From positions 1 to 26,252 of the forward strand of contig DATLTB010000110.1 of NCBI GenBank assembly GCA_035533815.1: 26,252 bases of DNA, given 5' to 3'. Position 1 is the first letter of the stretch, and the number at the start of each line of letters is the position of its first letter. The DNA comes from JANWKA01 sp035533815 (lineage in GTDB: Bacteria > Bacteroidota > Bacteroidia > Chitinophagales > Chitinophagaceae). The translations under genes and the position numbers were made by a program. The notes below the pieces were generated by a model. It was not told where the DNA came from and did not search any database. It saw nothing but the letters and a program-made list of their open reading frames with translations. Positions 1-8,489 of this stretch are shown here, piece by piece.

Positions 1-319
1 TTGCCTTTTCCAGCCGGATTATGCAGGAGGAATTGTAGAGGTTGGTAAAGCTCTTTATATGGCTAAATCGACTATCGATTTTCAAAAGCTATTGGACTAT
101 TGTATAAAATTTGATTCCCAGGCGGTAATAAAAAGACTAGGATTTTTATTGGAGCTATTAAAAATCGATACGCCAATCATTAAGGACTTACAAGAACTGA
201 AGACAAGTTCTTACATACTGCTTGACACAGAAATGGTAAAGGCAGGTAAAAGAATAAGCCGCTGGAACATTCAGCAAAATATTGATTCGGAAACTATTCA
301 ATCTTCTATTCTTGCATGA
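1..319 (+). CDS. Type IV toxin-antitoxin AbiEi-family antitoxin, C-terminal part (cut by window start)
   Basis: The frame is open from base 2, so the ATG at 59 is internal and the gene begins before the window. About 105 residues are visible. The pattern PDYAGGIVEVGKAL followed by a Leu-rich KRLGFLLELL helix is typical of the C-terminal domain of AbiEi antitoxins. In the family this domain neutralises the nucleotidyltransferase toxin, while an N-terminal winged helix (not visible here) binds the promoter and represses it. The stop codon overlaps the start of the next gene by 4 nt (ATGA), so antitoxin and toxin are probably translationally coupled. Codon use is AT-rich compared with the housekeeping genes further right. 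The assignment rests on the motif and the coupled AbiEii neighbour. Confidence 0.75.
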   Translation, partial: CLFQPDYAGGIVEVGKALYMAKSTIDFQKLLDYCIKFDSQAVIKRLGFLLELLKIDTPIIKDLQELKTSSYILLDTEMVKAGKRISRWNIQQNIDSETIQSSILA

Positions 320-1113
320 TAAGGCCAGGGGAAATTCAGCAATATGCCCGTAAAACTGCTGTACGTGATACGCAAATCGAAAAGGATTATATCCTGACAT
401 GGATACTATTGGGTATGTCAAAGCAAGCAAGACTATCAAAGGATCTTGTATTCAAAGGTGGAACAGTTTTAAAGAAGGTGTATTTTGAGGATTACCGTTA
501 TTCTGAGGATCTGGATTTCACTTTACTAAATGAGGAACTTTCCAATGAGAAAATATTCAGTGATTTTCAGCAGGTGTTCGCCTGGATCAAAGAGGAAGCA
601 AATATTGATTTGCAGTTGACGGAGGATGCAGAACACGAGAGCGGCAGTATTAACTTTTATATATCCTATGCAGGTCCACTTGGTGGTGCAGGGATCAATA
701 AAAAGGTAAAAGTTGATATAACCCGAAAAGAGACATTGGAATATGAAGCAGCGCTGAAACCAGTCTTTATTCATTATTCCGACCTGGAGACGTTCGATAT
801 ACTTTGCTACCCACTGGAAGAAATTCTGATAGAAAAGATGTGTGCATTGATTGGGCGAACGCAGCCCCGGGACCTATATGATTTATGGTATCTGCTGGAA
901 TATAACAAAATGGATATTACTTATAGCTGGCCTGAATTTGAAAGAAAGGCAAAGAACAAGGGGCATATGCCTTCAGCATTTAAGGACAAGGTTCAGGCAA
1001 AAATGAGCTCGTTCAAGGGAAGGTGGAAGGGGTCGCTATCCAACCAGATAAGGGATTTGCCGGATTTTGAGTTGGTAGTAAGGGAGCTGAATAAGCACTT
1101 GAGAAAAGTGTAA
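316..1113 (+). CDS. AbiEii-family nucleotidyltransferase toxin (locus 1)
   Basis: A 265-aa protein of the AbiEii/DUF1814 family, whose members are nucleotidyltransferase-fold toxins of abortive-infection (type IV TA) systems. Visible motifs are FKGGTVLKK at residues 46-54 (nucleotide-binding GG-T/S loop), RYSEDLDF at 61-68 with the metal-binding Asp pair D65/D67, and a later EKMCALIGRTQPRDLYDLWY segment matching the conserved K...R..RDLYDL motif. All catalytic features appear intact. The ATG at 316 overlaps the antitoxin stop by 4 nt. The known family role is to transfer nucleotides to a host RNA target; the target cannot be read from the sequence. It differs clearly from the toxins at 15146 and 23888, which share SLSK and RFSEDID motifs with each other. 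Confidence 0.88.
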   Translation: MIRPGEIQQYARKTAVRDTQIEKDYILTWILLGMSKQARLSKDLVFKGGTVLKKVYFEDYRYSEDLDFTLLNEELSNEKIFSDFQQVFAWIKEEANIDLQLTEDAEHESGSINFYISYAGPLGGAGINKKVKVDITRKETLEYEAALKPVFIHYSDLETFDILCYPLEEILIEKMCALIGRTQPRDLYDLWYLLEYNKMDITYSWPEFERKAKNKGHMPSAFKDKVQAKMSSFKGRWKGSLSNQIRDLPDFELVVRELNKHLRKV

Positions 1114-1216
1114 TGAATGATTGGCCATATTAATATTAATATTAAAATTAATGATTATGTATTTGGTTTTTTTTCTAATTTAATCGTAGAATAGGAATTC
1201 TAAACCATTATAAAAG

Positions 1217-1627
1217 ATGACGAATGCTTTCTTTGAACATCCAATATTAAACTTGCCCTATGATTACCCGGAATTACATTGAAAGCTAGATTCCCAGGGA
1301 CGGCCAACCCAAAAGGTTATTGGCTTTCGCCGGCCGGTGCAGTTTATTATGCCCATTCCAAAGCTGCGAAAGAGAAAGGATTTTAATGAACAGCAACAAA
1401 TCTTTGACGAAGGGAAGAGTCTTGCTATGACGGAACAATAGTATGACCCAACTTCACTTATAAACCTCCTCCGCCAAGAGGTCGCTTAATGGAGAAGATT
1501 GCCTAATCCTACATGATTGGCAGGTTACACCTGAAACAGCCCGGCTTTTAGTGCATTGGCGCAGCCATGAATTCAGCGGTATAAAGCCCTTCTTTTGCCA
1601 GGTAGAAGCCGTCGAAACAGCCATTAG
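1217..1627 (+). pseudogene. Decayed N-terminal fragment of a restriction endonuclease/DEAD-helicase-like protein
   Basis: Not a long ORF, but reading from the ATG at 1217 gives a protein-like frame starting MTNAFFEHPILNLPYDYPE. It is interrupted by TGA at 1280 (codon 22, where Trp would be expected), TAG at 1439 (codon 75) and TAA at 1487 (codon 91). The frame then shifts near 1514 and continues as WQVTPETARLLVHW and KPFFCQVEAVETAI up to about 1625. The order of blocks (ILNxPYDYP, GRPTQKVI.xRRP, MPIPK.RKRK, FDEGK, YDPTSLIN.LRQEV, WRRLPNP, TPETARLL.HW, FFCQ.EAVETAI) matches, from memory, the N-terminus of large type III-restriction-like helicase proteins just before the helicase Walker A motif. 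The helicase and nuclease parts are missing. It cannot be functional. The family name is an inference. Confidence 0.68.
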
Positions 1628-2116
1628 GTGTTTATTCCGATTAAGTCTTTCAGGTATGAAGGCAGTCAAGGTTTGATAAAAAAAAGGGATATCAGCCGGA
1701 GGGAAAGTGGGCAATTTGCATTGATGCATGATTTACATGAACAATCGTTCAAAAGTACATTTCAACTTTTGTCTAAGGAGCTCCGCTACATCCAATTCAC
1801 CCAATTTGACCGGAATATCCTCATTTTAGTATCGCTGCCTTTTAAATGCAGTATGACGGTCTGTGCAAAGTTCCTTACTTAGGGTAATTGTCCAACTTAA
1901 TGGGGATGTAAAAACGGCAATCTTAAAAACGGGTTACACTTTGAAGGCATGTGAAAGAAGTTATTCCTCAAGGCGAAGGCGGATAATCCTCATCAAATAT
2001 AGGGCATAAATGTACATGTAGGTATAAGGAGTACATTTCAGGCGCCTTATCCTTGGGTCAAAGGGAATAACGGAGGCTTTTTCGCGGATGTGCGCACACG
2101 AAGGTTGAGATCGCTA
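1628..2116. other. About 490 bp without a recognisable gene
   Basis: Only short open stretches on both strands, none with a recognisable motif. The segment lies between the restriction-type pseudogene and the WYL gene and may hold further decayed DNA from the same acquisition. No tRNA, terminator hairpin or repeat was identified in it. Confidence 0.5.
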
Positions 2117-3118
2117 TTAGGCATATAATTTTCCGATGGCCAGTGCTTCTTCCCTGATCCGGTTGGCCAATGAACCGGGACGGATCACCCTGACCCCTGA
2201 CCCATAACTCAATAGCAGCATCAGCAGTTCATGGTTGATGACCAGGTCCAGCCGGATACGGCATACCGATGGGCTATCCTTCAGGATCTGCTGGGACAGG
2301 TGAATGGGCTGGGATTTGATATATTTTGCCTGTTGAGGGCTGAATTCCAGTTCAATGCGCTGTGGTTGCTGATCCGGGGCGGAAATACCCAGTACGCTGC
2401 CGAAGAATGCCTGATCATCAAAACCGGGAGCATCAAAGGATTGGTCGGTCGGCCAGAGATTGATCATCCGGTCCAGCCCGAAAGTCAGTATCCGGTTCCC
2501 GCTGCGGGTACTTTTACCTACCAGGTAGAACCGGTTATTGTATTCCCGGAGATGGTAGGGTTCAATCCAGTGTTCCTTGGGAGTGTCGCGGCTGAAGGAC
2601 TGATAGCTGATCCGGATCATTTTACGGTCTTTCATGGATTCAACGATATCAGTGATCCATTCCAGTCCCTTATAGGAGGCCGGGGTATCAAGCCGGATCA
2701 TGCCCTGGGTTTTTAGTCTTTCCCGGTTTATTTTCAGGGAAGATCCGATCCGCAGGATGGCATCCTCGAATTGCCGGATCACGGGCAGGTTACGGAACTG
2801 CTCCAGGATGCTGATGGCTATTTCCAGACCCTGGAGGTCAAATTCGGAAACGGGCATGTTGCTGATGGAAAAATCTTCTGACTCATAACTGTAGGCCCTT
2901 GTCCGGGGAGTATAGACTATCGGGGCCTGGTAATTCAGCTCCTCGCTGCTCCTCATGTCATAAATATCCTTCTGGATGGTTCGCTTGGCTACTCCCTTTC
3001 CGAGTTTCCGGGAAACATATTCAATCAGGACATCGAGGGTGGGCGGAGGGAGGCGCCGGTTGCGGAGTCTTTCATCGATCCAGCGGTAACGGGACAGGGC
3101 ATCCTTATTGACAGGCAT
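2117..3118 (-). CDS. WYL-domain transcriptional regulator
   Basis: A 333-aa protein. The N-terminal ~60 residues (RYRWIDERLRN ... AKRTIQKDIYDMR) form a winged-helix/HTH of the DeoR/YafY kind. A WYL domain lies at about residues 150-225, with the ligand-pocket segment WIEPYHLREYNNRFYLVG. The C-terminal ~90 residues, ending in a predicted helix (ANRIREEALAIGKL), fit the WCX extension. WYL regulators sense nucleic acid or nucleotide ligands and often control phage-defence or DNA-damage genes; that is family knowledge, and the target here is unknown. The gene converges on the restriction pseudogene/AbiE segment and diverges from the gene at 3221. Length and domain order are normal and no damage is visible. 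Confidence 0.85.
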   Translation of the reverse strand: MPVNKDALSRYRWIDERLRNRRLPPPTLDVLIEYVSRKLGKGVAKRTIQKDIYDMRSSEELNYQAPIVYTPRTRAYSYESEDFSISNMPVSEFDLQGLEIAISILEQFRNLPVIRQFEDAILRIGSSLKINRERLKTQGMIRLDTPASYKGLEWITDIVESMKDRKMIRISYQSFSRDTPKEHWIEPYHLREYNNRFYLVGKSTRSGNRILTFGLDRMINLWPTDQSFDAPGFDDQAFFGSVLGISAPDQQPQRIELEFSPQQAKYIKSQPIHLSQQILKDSPSVCRIRLDLVINHELLMLLLSYGSGVRVIRPGSLANRIREEALAIGKLYA

Positions 3119-3220
3119 ACCAGTTTTTTTCCCAATCTAAGGGATAATTTCCGGAATGCAAATCCCTTGCGCAGCGTATGGATAGTTTTACCCCCTTACC
3201 ATTAACCAAAAACGTTGCAA

Positions 3221-3829
3221 ATGAAAAAGCTTTATGAACCCCGCCTGCTGGAAATCAGGGGGATAACGGTCCGCCAGATCGTCATTGACCAGACTGAATG
3301 GGTAACGCTCTGGGGATGCGTATCCGTGGAACAGAAAAAAAATAAAATGAACTTCATGCTGGAGTTCGATATCCTGAACAAGCTCCTGCGCTACAATGGA
3401 GAAGTTGGCGATGAGATCCAGATGCTGTTGGTGGAAAGGCTGGAAGGTGGGGTGAAGGGCCCACAGGTGCTTGACCTGGAAGCGATGTTCGGCATGGCGG
3501 CCGTGCTGGATTGCTGTCCAGTAAAGGTATACCATCCGCAGCAGGAGGTCCGGCCGGGACAATGGCAGGAAGATCCGAAGTCCCTGGTGGTGGATGAGGT
3601 CATCCTGCCTGGTGTGAAAAAACAGCCTGCTGATGAACGGACACTATACCGGCGGAATTTCAATAAATGCATCCGGCTGCTGGTCATATCCTACCGGTTA
3701 TACCTGGGATACCTGGAACTGGATTTTAATCAGGAGGAGGCCCAGGAAAAAGCCGACCTCCAGGACAGTGTCAAATTCCGGATGGCTTATTATGCCTGGA
3801 AATCCATATCCGGGATTTCCCTCAATTAA
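3221..3829 (+). CDS. Hypothetical protein, 202 aa
   Basis: I do not recognise this family. The ATG at 3221 is preferred over the TTG at 3215. The protein is soluble: no signal peptide or membrane helix is evident. It starts MKKLYEPRLLEIRGITVRQ, has a central FDILNKLLRYNGEVGDEIQ segment, and has a charged helical C-terminal third (DFNQEEAQEKADLQDSVKF). Codon use resembles the neighbouring core genes, so it is likely a real resident gene. It is divergent from the WYL regulator with about 100 bp between starts and sits 68 bp before the glycosyltransferase-like gene, which has its own -7 box. No function is proposed. Confidence 0.6.
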   Translation: MKKLYEPRLLEIRGITVRQIVIDQTEWVTLWGCVSVEQKKNKMNFMLEFDILNKLLRYNGEVGDEIQMLLVERLEGGVKGPQVLDLEAMFGMAAVLDCCPVKVYHPQQEVRPGQWQEDPKSLVVDEVILPGVKKQPADERTLYRRNFNKCIRLLVISYRLYLGYLELDFNQEEAQEKADLQDSVKFRMAYYAWKSISGISLN

Positions 3830-3885
3830 TGACTTCCCTGTACCTGGTGCCCCAGATCCGGCAGATGCAGCCAGTATTTTTTGTC

Positions 3886-3893
3886 TAAGTTTG
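3886..3893 (+). promoter_or_regulatory. -7 box TAAGTTTG of the glycosyltransferase-like gene
   Basis: Exact match to the Bacteroidota -7 consensus TAnnTTTG, ending 4 nt before the ATG at 3898. This spacing would place the transcription start at or next to the start codon. No convincing -33 TTTG was seen at the expected distance. Confidence 0.5.
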
Positions 3894-3897
3894 TCTC

Positions 3898-4809
3898 ATG
3901 ACCATTTCAGGATTTATGATGGCCAGGAATGCGGAGAAGTATTATTATCCCATAACTGAGGCCATCCGATCCGCTCTCCCCCTGGTGGATGAATTCATCG
4001 TTGCCCTGGGGGAGGGGGAACCCGGTGACCTGACCCGGGAACTGCTCGGATCGCTGGATTCTTCCAAGATCAGGATATTTCACCGAAGCTGGGATGAATC
4101 ATCCTTCACCAATGCCCGTATCCTCCGGGATGAAACGAATTTCGCCTTAGAGCAATGCCGGGGAGACTGGTGCCTGTACCTGCAGGCCGATGAAGTGATC
4201 CATGAGCGGGACCATCCGGAAATCATGGAGCAGTGTAAAAAATTCCTCCGGGACAACGCTGTGGATGGCTTTCTGTTCCGTTACCTTCATTTTTGGGGAG
4301 ATTACCGCCATGTGCTGGACTGCCATAACTGGTACCGGAATGATATCCGTATTGTCCGTAATCACCGGGGCATCACTTCATATAAAGACGCCCAGTCCTT
4401 CCGCAGGGAGGGACAACACCTTAATGTGATCCCCCTGAAAGCAAGGATATTTCATTATGGATATGTCCGGCCTCCTGTGCTCATGCAGGACAAAAGGAAA
4501 AAGCAGCATTCCCTGCACTGGGGCATCCGGTCCGCCGAACAGGCATTCAGCGATAACCCCGGCCCTTTTGATTATGGACCCCTGGGCAGGCTCAGGCAGT
4601 TCGGTGATACCCATCCGGCGGTGATGGAGGAACGTATCCGGCAATTTAACTGGGGGGATCAGTTGAACTATACCCGGAAACTGAACCTTAACCGGCCCCT
4701 GGTGAAGCATGAGAAAATTAAATATCGCTTACTTACCCTGCTCGAAAACCGTTTCCTAGGAGGCCGCCAGCTCTGGGCTTACCGGAACTGGAACCTCCTT
4801 CGCCGATAA
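3898..4809 (+). CDS. Glycosyltransferase-like protein (GT-A/GT2 type)
   Basis: A 303-aa protein with the layout of a family 2-like GT-A glycosyltransferase. MTISGFMMARNAEKYYYPI forms the N-terminal nucleotide-binding strand and helix, followed by DEFIVALGEGEPGD and DSSKIRIFHRSW. The metal/sugar-binding loop is GDWCLYLQADEV (residues 89-100, with QADE in the DxD position). The C-terminal half is rich in His, Trp and Tyr (FRYLHFWGDY, IFHYGYVRPP), as in related bacterial proteins. No membrane anchor is apparent, so it probably acts in the cytosol on a glycan or lipid acceptor that cannot be specified. A -7 box lies 4 nt before the ATG, suggesting a leaderless transcript. Confidence 0.78.
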   Translation: MTISGFMMARNAEKYYYPITEAIRSALPLVDEFIVALGEGEPGDLTRELLGSLDSSKIRIFHRSWDESSFTNARILRDETNFALEQCRGDWCLYLQADEVIHERDHPEIMEQCKKFLRDNAVDGFLFRYLHFWGDYRHVLDCHNWYRNDIRIVRNHRGITSYKDAQSFRREGQHLNVIPLKARIFHYGYVRPPVLMQDKRKKQHSLHWGIRSAEQAFSDNPGPFDYGPLGRLRQFGDTHPAVMEERIRQFNWGDQLNYTRKLNLNRPLVKHEKIKYRLLTLLENRFLGGRQLWAYRNWNLLRR

Positions 4810-4869
4810 TCCGTTTGTCAGATTAATTTCAGTTTTCGGAATTAATCCATTAAATTGGTAGAGATAATA

Positions 4870-4877
4870 TAATTTTG
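4870..4877 (+). promoter_or_regulatory. -7 box TAATTTTG of the peroxiredoxin gene
   Basis: Matches TAnnTTTG and lies 16 nt upstream of the ATG at 4894, so a short leader is expected. A TTG at 4855-4857 is too close to be a regular -33 element. Confidence 0.5.
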
Positions 4878-4893
4878 ATCAAAATATTCTATT

Positions 4894-5529
4894 ATGGGCT
4901 TACAATTAGGGGATGCTGCTCCCAATTTCCAGGCAAAAACGACTGCCGGAGAAATTGATTTTTACCAATACCTCGGCAATAGCTGGGGAGTACTTTTCTC
5001 CCATCCTGCAGACTTCACCCCGGTTTGCACGACTGAGCTAGGCAAGACGGCCCTGCTCGAGAAAGAATTTGCCAAACGGAATGTAAAGGTGCTGGCTGTT
5101 AGTGTCGACCCCCTGGATTCCCACCTGAAATGGGTGAAGGATATCAATGAGACCCAGCATTGTGAACTGGGATTTCCGCTGATCGCAGACCCGGACAGGA
5201 CCGTGGCCAATCTCTATGGCATGATCCATCCCAATGCTTCCGAAACCTTTACGGTGAGATCCCTGTTTGTGATCGGCCCGGATAAAAAGGTCAAGCTGAC
5301 CATCACCTATCCCGCATCCACCGGCAGGAATTTCCAGGAAGTCCTGCGGGTCATCGATTCTCTGCAGCTGACGGCCAATTACAGTGTGGCTACCCCGGCT
5401 GACTGGAAGCAGGGTGAAGATGTGATTGTCACTGCGGCAATCAAGACCGAAGACATACCGGGAAAATTTCCCAAGGGACATAAGATCATCAAGCCTTATC
5501 TCCGGACCACTCCGCAACCGAATAGCTGA
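4894..5529 (+). CDS. Peroxiredoxin, 1-Cys (Prx6) type
   Basis: A 211-aa thiol peroxidase of the Prx6 subfamily, reducing hydrogen peroxide and organic hydroperoxides in the cytosol. The active-site motif HPADFTPVCTTELG is complete, with peroxidatic Cys45 and the supporting P38 and T42. The C-terminal ~45 residues (PADWKQGEDVIV ... GKFPKGHKIIKPYL) are characteristic of Prx6 and stretch beyond the AhpC core. The other visible cysteine, C90 in ETQHCELGF, is not at the usual resolving position, so reduction by an external thiol is likely. It has its own -7 box and converges on the RluA-type gene with only 26 bp between the stops. Confidence 0.93.
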   Translation: MGLQLGDAAPNFQAKTTAGEIDFYQYLGNSWGVLFSHPADFTPVCTTELGKTALLEKEFAKRNVKVLAVSVDPLDSHLKWVKDINETQHCELGFPLIADPDRTVANLYGMIHPNASETFTVRSLFVIGPDKKVKLTITYPASTGRNFQEVLRVIDSLQLTANYSVATPADWKQGEDVIVTAAIKTEDIPGKFPKGHKIIKPYLRTTPQPNS

Positions 5530-5555
5530 ACCGGGAATTTCTGCCCAACATATAG

Positions 5556-6293
5556 TTAGGGTCGGCTGCTGTATTTTCCGAGCTGCTGGATCAGGGCGTT
5601 CATATCCCGGGATAATGGAGCCTTGAGGTTTACTTCCCTGCCCTGCGGGTCGGTGAAAATGAGCTGGCTGGAATGCAGGGCGAGCCTGCTGAGCAGGGGT
5701 TTTTCCGCTTCCTGGTCTCTGGCAGACCGGTAATTATGTTTAAAGGAAGATAGCAATATTGGAGATCCTTTTCCATACAGGCTGTCACAGGCAATGGGAT
5801 GGCCGGTAGTTTGAAGGTGCACCCTGATCTGGTGGGTCCTGCCGGTGTGAATCCTGACCTGCAGTAAAGAAAAAAGGCTGTAATCCTCCAGCACGGTATA
5901 TTCGGTTATTGCAGGCTTCCCCTTTTTGGCAATGATCATTTTACCGTTCCCCGCAGGATGTTCAATGAGCGGCAGGTCAATTTTTCCGGCAGGTTCCGCC
6001 ATTTTCCCGTTGACCAGGGCCAGGTAATATTTCACGAGACGGCGCGATTCAAAACATTGGGACAGGTACCTGTGGGCCTCTTTATTCCTGGCGAACAGGA
6101 TTAAGCCGCTGGTTTCCCGGTCCAGCCGGTGTACGATGTAGATTTCCGGATACTTTTTATGCAGCAGGGCCGAAAGGGAGGGCAGGTTCGCATTGAACCG
6201 GTCCGGAATGCTGAGCATGCCTGAAGGCTTATTCACTGCCACATATTCCTCGGTCAGGGTAATGATGCTTTTTTCCAGGTTCCAGGATGGCAT
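5556..6293 (-). CDS. RluA-family pseudouridine synthase
   Basis: A 245-aa enzyme that isomerises uridine to pseudouridine in rRNA or tRNA. The catalytic motif VHRLDRETSGL is present with D58. The following ITLTEEYVAVNKPSGMLSIP start and the VRIHTGRTHQIRVHL motif (C-terminal RluA signature) are intact. There is no S4 domain, so it belongs with the short RluA/TruC-like enzymes rather than RluC/RluD; the target base cannot be told from sequence alone. It is the last gene of a leftward set of RNA-modification genes, 144 bp downstream of the S4-type synthase. Confidence 0.9.
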   Translation of the reverse strand: MPSWNLEKSIITLTEEYVAVNKPSGMLSIPDRFNANLPSLSALLHKKYPEIYIVHRLDRETSGLILFARNKEAHRYLSQCFESRRLVKYYLALVNGKMAEPAGKIDLPLIEHPAGNGKMIIAKKGKPAITEYTVLEDYSLFSLLQVRIHTGRTHQIRVHLQTTGHPIACDSLYGKGSPILLSSFKHNYRSARDQEAEKPLLSRLALHSSQLIFTDPQGREVNLKAPLSRDMNALIQQLGKYSSRP

Positions 6294-6437
6294 GATAAGT
6301 CAGATAAATAAGGCAAGCATGTTTCGGGTTCGTGTCGGTCAAATTATCGTTGTTTACCGGCTGCATGAATCAGGATTCGCCGGAAGGGAATAATGAATCC
6401 GGGGCTGGTACAACCAGCTGTCAGGCTGGGCCGGCAT

Positions 6438-7418
6438 TTATTTGAAGTGCCGCAGCAGGATCACTTCCTTTTCGCTCAGCAGACGCCATTTACCCCGGGG
6501 AATGTTTTTCTTGGTGAGTCCGGCATACATGACCCGGTCAAGGCTCTCGATCCGGTATCCGAGATGCTCAAAGATCCTTCGTACGATCCTGTTTTTTCCG
6601 CTGTGGATCTCCAGACCGACCCCGTTCCCGTTTTCCCCATCCACATATTCCATATTGTCGACGCTGGCCAGGCCATCTTCCAGCTCCACCCCGGTCATGA
6701 TCCGGCGGTAATCATCCTGATGAAGCGGTTTGTCCAGCAGGGCATGGTAGACCTTTTTAATATTGTGGCTGGGATGGGCCAGTTTCTGGGCTAGCTCACC
6801 GTCATTGGTCAGCAGCAGGAGTCCTGAAGTATTCCGGTCCAGCCTGCCGACCGGGAATATCCGGTCGGCAGTGGCTTCCCTGACGAGTTCCATGACTGTT
6901 TTGCGTTCCCTGGGATCTTTCACCGTGGTGAGAAACCCACGGGGCTTGTTCAGCAGGATATAAATCAGTTCCTTTTGGGGGGTGATCCTTTTTCCTTCCA
7001 GGCTGATCGTTTCCCTGCCGGTCACCCGGGTGGCCGGTTGGATAATCACGGTGCCATTGATGGCTACCTTGCCTGCTTTAACTAAGTCTGCCGCCATTCG
7101 CCGGGAACAGATGCCGCACTGTGCAATGAATTTATTCAGGGGCATTTCCCCGTTGTTCCCGGTCAGGGGAGCCCGTTTAGCCGGGGTACCCGTATTTTCC
7201 GATTTGCCGGGGACCGGTTGTTTTTGGCCCTGCCAATGCCGGTCTTTTTTTACCTCCTGCCCGCTGTCCCTGGCCGGTTTCAGGGAAGCGCTGCCCGCGG
7301 AAGATTTCCCCCGGGTTCCCGGAGAGCCGTCCCTTCCCCCGGCTTTATAACGAGGTTTGCCCGGCCGGAACTGGTGGGGGGAAGAGGGAAATTTTTTAGC
7401 AGGGGCGCTTTTTTTCAC
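6438..7418 (-). CDS. rluB: RsuA/RluB-family rRNA pseudouridine synthase with basic N-terminal tail
   Basis: A 326-aa protein. Residues 1-90 are a low-complexity, Lys/Arg/Pro/Gly-rich, probably disordered tail. An S4 RNA-binding domain follows at about 92-135 (MPLNKFIAQCGICSRRMA). The catalytic domain has GRLDRNTSGLLLLTNDG with catalytic D194 and the late motif GKNRIVRRIFEHLGY. This arrangement fits RluB-type enzymes that modify 23S rRNA; RsuA-like or RluE-like specificity cannot be excluded, so the symbol is tentative. The start codon overlaps the rlmN stop by 4 nt, so the two are translationally coupled. Long basic N-terminal extensions are common in Bacteroidota members of this family. Confidence 0.88.
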   Translation of the reverse strand: MKKSAPAKKFPSSPHQFRPGKPRYKAGGRDGSPGTRGKSSAGSASLKPARDSGQEVKKDRHWQGQKQPVPGKSENTGTPAKRAPLTGNNGEMPLNKFIAQCGICSRRMAADLVKAGKVAINGTVIIQPATRVTGRETISLEGKRITPQKELIYILLNKPRGFLTTVKDPRERKTVMELVREATADRIFPVGRLDRNTSGLLLLTNDGELAQKLAHPSHNIKKVYHALLDKPLHQDDYRRIMTGVELEDGLASVDNMEYVDGENGNGVGLEIHSGKNRIVRRIFEHLGYRIESLDRVMYAGLTKKNIPRGKWRLLSEKEVILLRHFK

Positions 7419-8476
7419 CGGACAGGTTTTGATTCGGAGGATAAATTAGCCAGCTGTCCGCAGGCCGCATCAATGTCTTTGCCCCTGCTCCTGCGCAACC
7501 GGGCATTCACCTGCCTGGACAACAGCAGATCCATGAACTGCCGGGTTTTGTCTTCCCCGGAAGCCAAAAACCCGGCTTGCGCGATGGGATTGTACTGAAT
7601 CACATTCACCACTTTCACCGGTACCTGCCTGTATAGCCTGATCAGCTCTTCGCCGTCCCTGCCGGAATCATTGAAATCGTTGAGCAGGATATATTCGAAG
7701 GTTATCTCATTGCCGGTCAGCTTGTAGAAATAATTCAGGGCATCGATCAGGGATTTGAGCCCGTTCGTGTCATTGACGGGCATGATGGCAGACCGCTTGG
7801 CGTCGGTGGCGGCATGCAGGGAAAGGGCCAGGTTAAAACGGACCAGGTCCTCTCCCAGCTTACGGATCATTTTGGCAATCCCGGCAGTGGACACCGTGAT
7901 CCTGCGGGGGGACATGGCCAGCCCATCCGGAGCGGTGATCCGTTCAATCGCCCGCAGGACCTGACTGTAATTAAGCAGGGGTTCTCCCATCCCCATAAAC
8001 ACGATATTGGTGAGCTTATGCTGATGGGTATCCAGGGATTGCTGGTTGATCAGCGCAGCTTCATCGTAGATCTCATCAAAATCCAGGTTGCGCAGGTGTC
8101 CCATATAACCAGTAGCACAGAACTTACAGGCCAGGCTGCATCCGGCCTGGGAAGAAATGCAGGCTGTCGTCCTTTCACCGGATGGGATGAGCACTCCTTC
8201 AATCAGGGATCCATCATGCAGGATGAACCGGCTTTTAACGGTCCCGTCTGAACTATGCTGGATCAGGTCACTTTTGATTGCGGGCAGCCGGAAATCTCTT
8301 TCCAGCGTGGCCCTGAGTTCCCTGGACAGATCGGTCATATCCGAAAAACAGCGGGCATGCTTCTGCCAGAGCCAGCTGTGAACCTGGGCAGCCCGGAATG
8401 GCTTTTCTCCTGCCTGCTGAAAATACTGCCGGAGTTCATCCGGGGAAAGATGCCTGATGTTGGGTTTTTGCTGCAT
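7415..8476 (-). CDS. rlmN: 23S rRNA (adenine(2503)-C(2))-methyltransferase RlmN
   Basis: A 353-aa radical-SAM enzyme that adds a methyl group to C2 of A2503 in the peptidyl-transferase centre of 23S rRNA (and A37 in some tRNAs in known homologues). The cluster motif CSLACKFC supplies Cys113, Cys117 and Cys120. The catalytic C-terminal cysteine is in DAACGQL (about C339). VFMGMGEPLLNY and SLHAATDAKRSAIMP are diagnostic RlmN motifs. A -7 box TACCTTTG lies 13 nt upstream of the start. It is the first gene of the leftward cluster and is divergent from the thiolase gene. Confidence 0.97.
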   Translation of the reverse strand: MQQKPNIRHLSPDELRQYFQQAGEKPFRAAQVHSWLWQKHARCFSDMTDLSRELRATLERDFRLPAIKSDLIQHSSDGTVKSRFILHDGSLIEGVLIPSGERTTACISSQAGCSLACKFCATGYMGHLRNLDFDEIYDEAALINQQSLDTHQHKLTNIVFMGMGEPLLNYSQVLRAIERITAPDGLAMSPRRITVSTAGIAKMIRKLGEDLVRFNLALSLHAATDAKRSAIMPVNDTNGLKSLIDALNYFYKLTGNEITFEYILLNDFNDSGRDGEELIRLYRQVPVKVVNVIQYNPIAQAGFLASGEDKTRQFMDLLLSRQVNARLRRSRGKDIDAACGQLANLSSESKPVR

Positions 8477-8489
8477 GTTACCAAGGGTT

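Noticed and set aside
59..319. Stand-alone 86-aa gene starting at the ATG at 59
   Set aside because: The frame stays open to the window edge and the upstream residues match AbiEi, so it is the tail of a larger gene.
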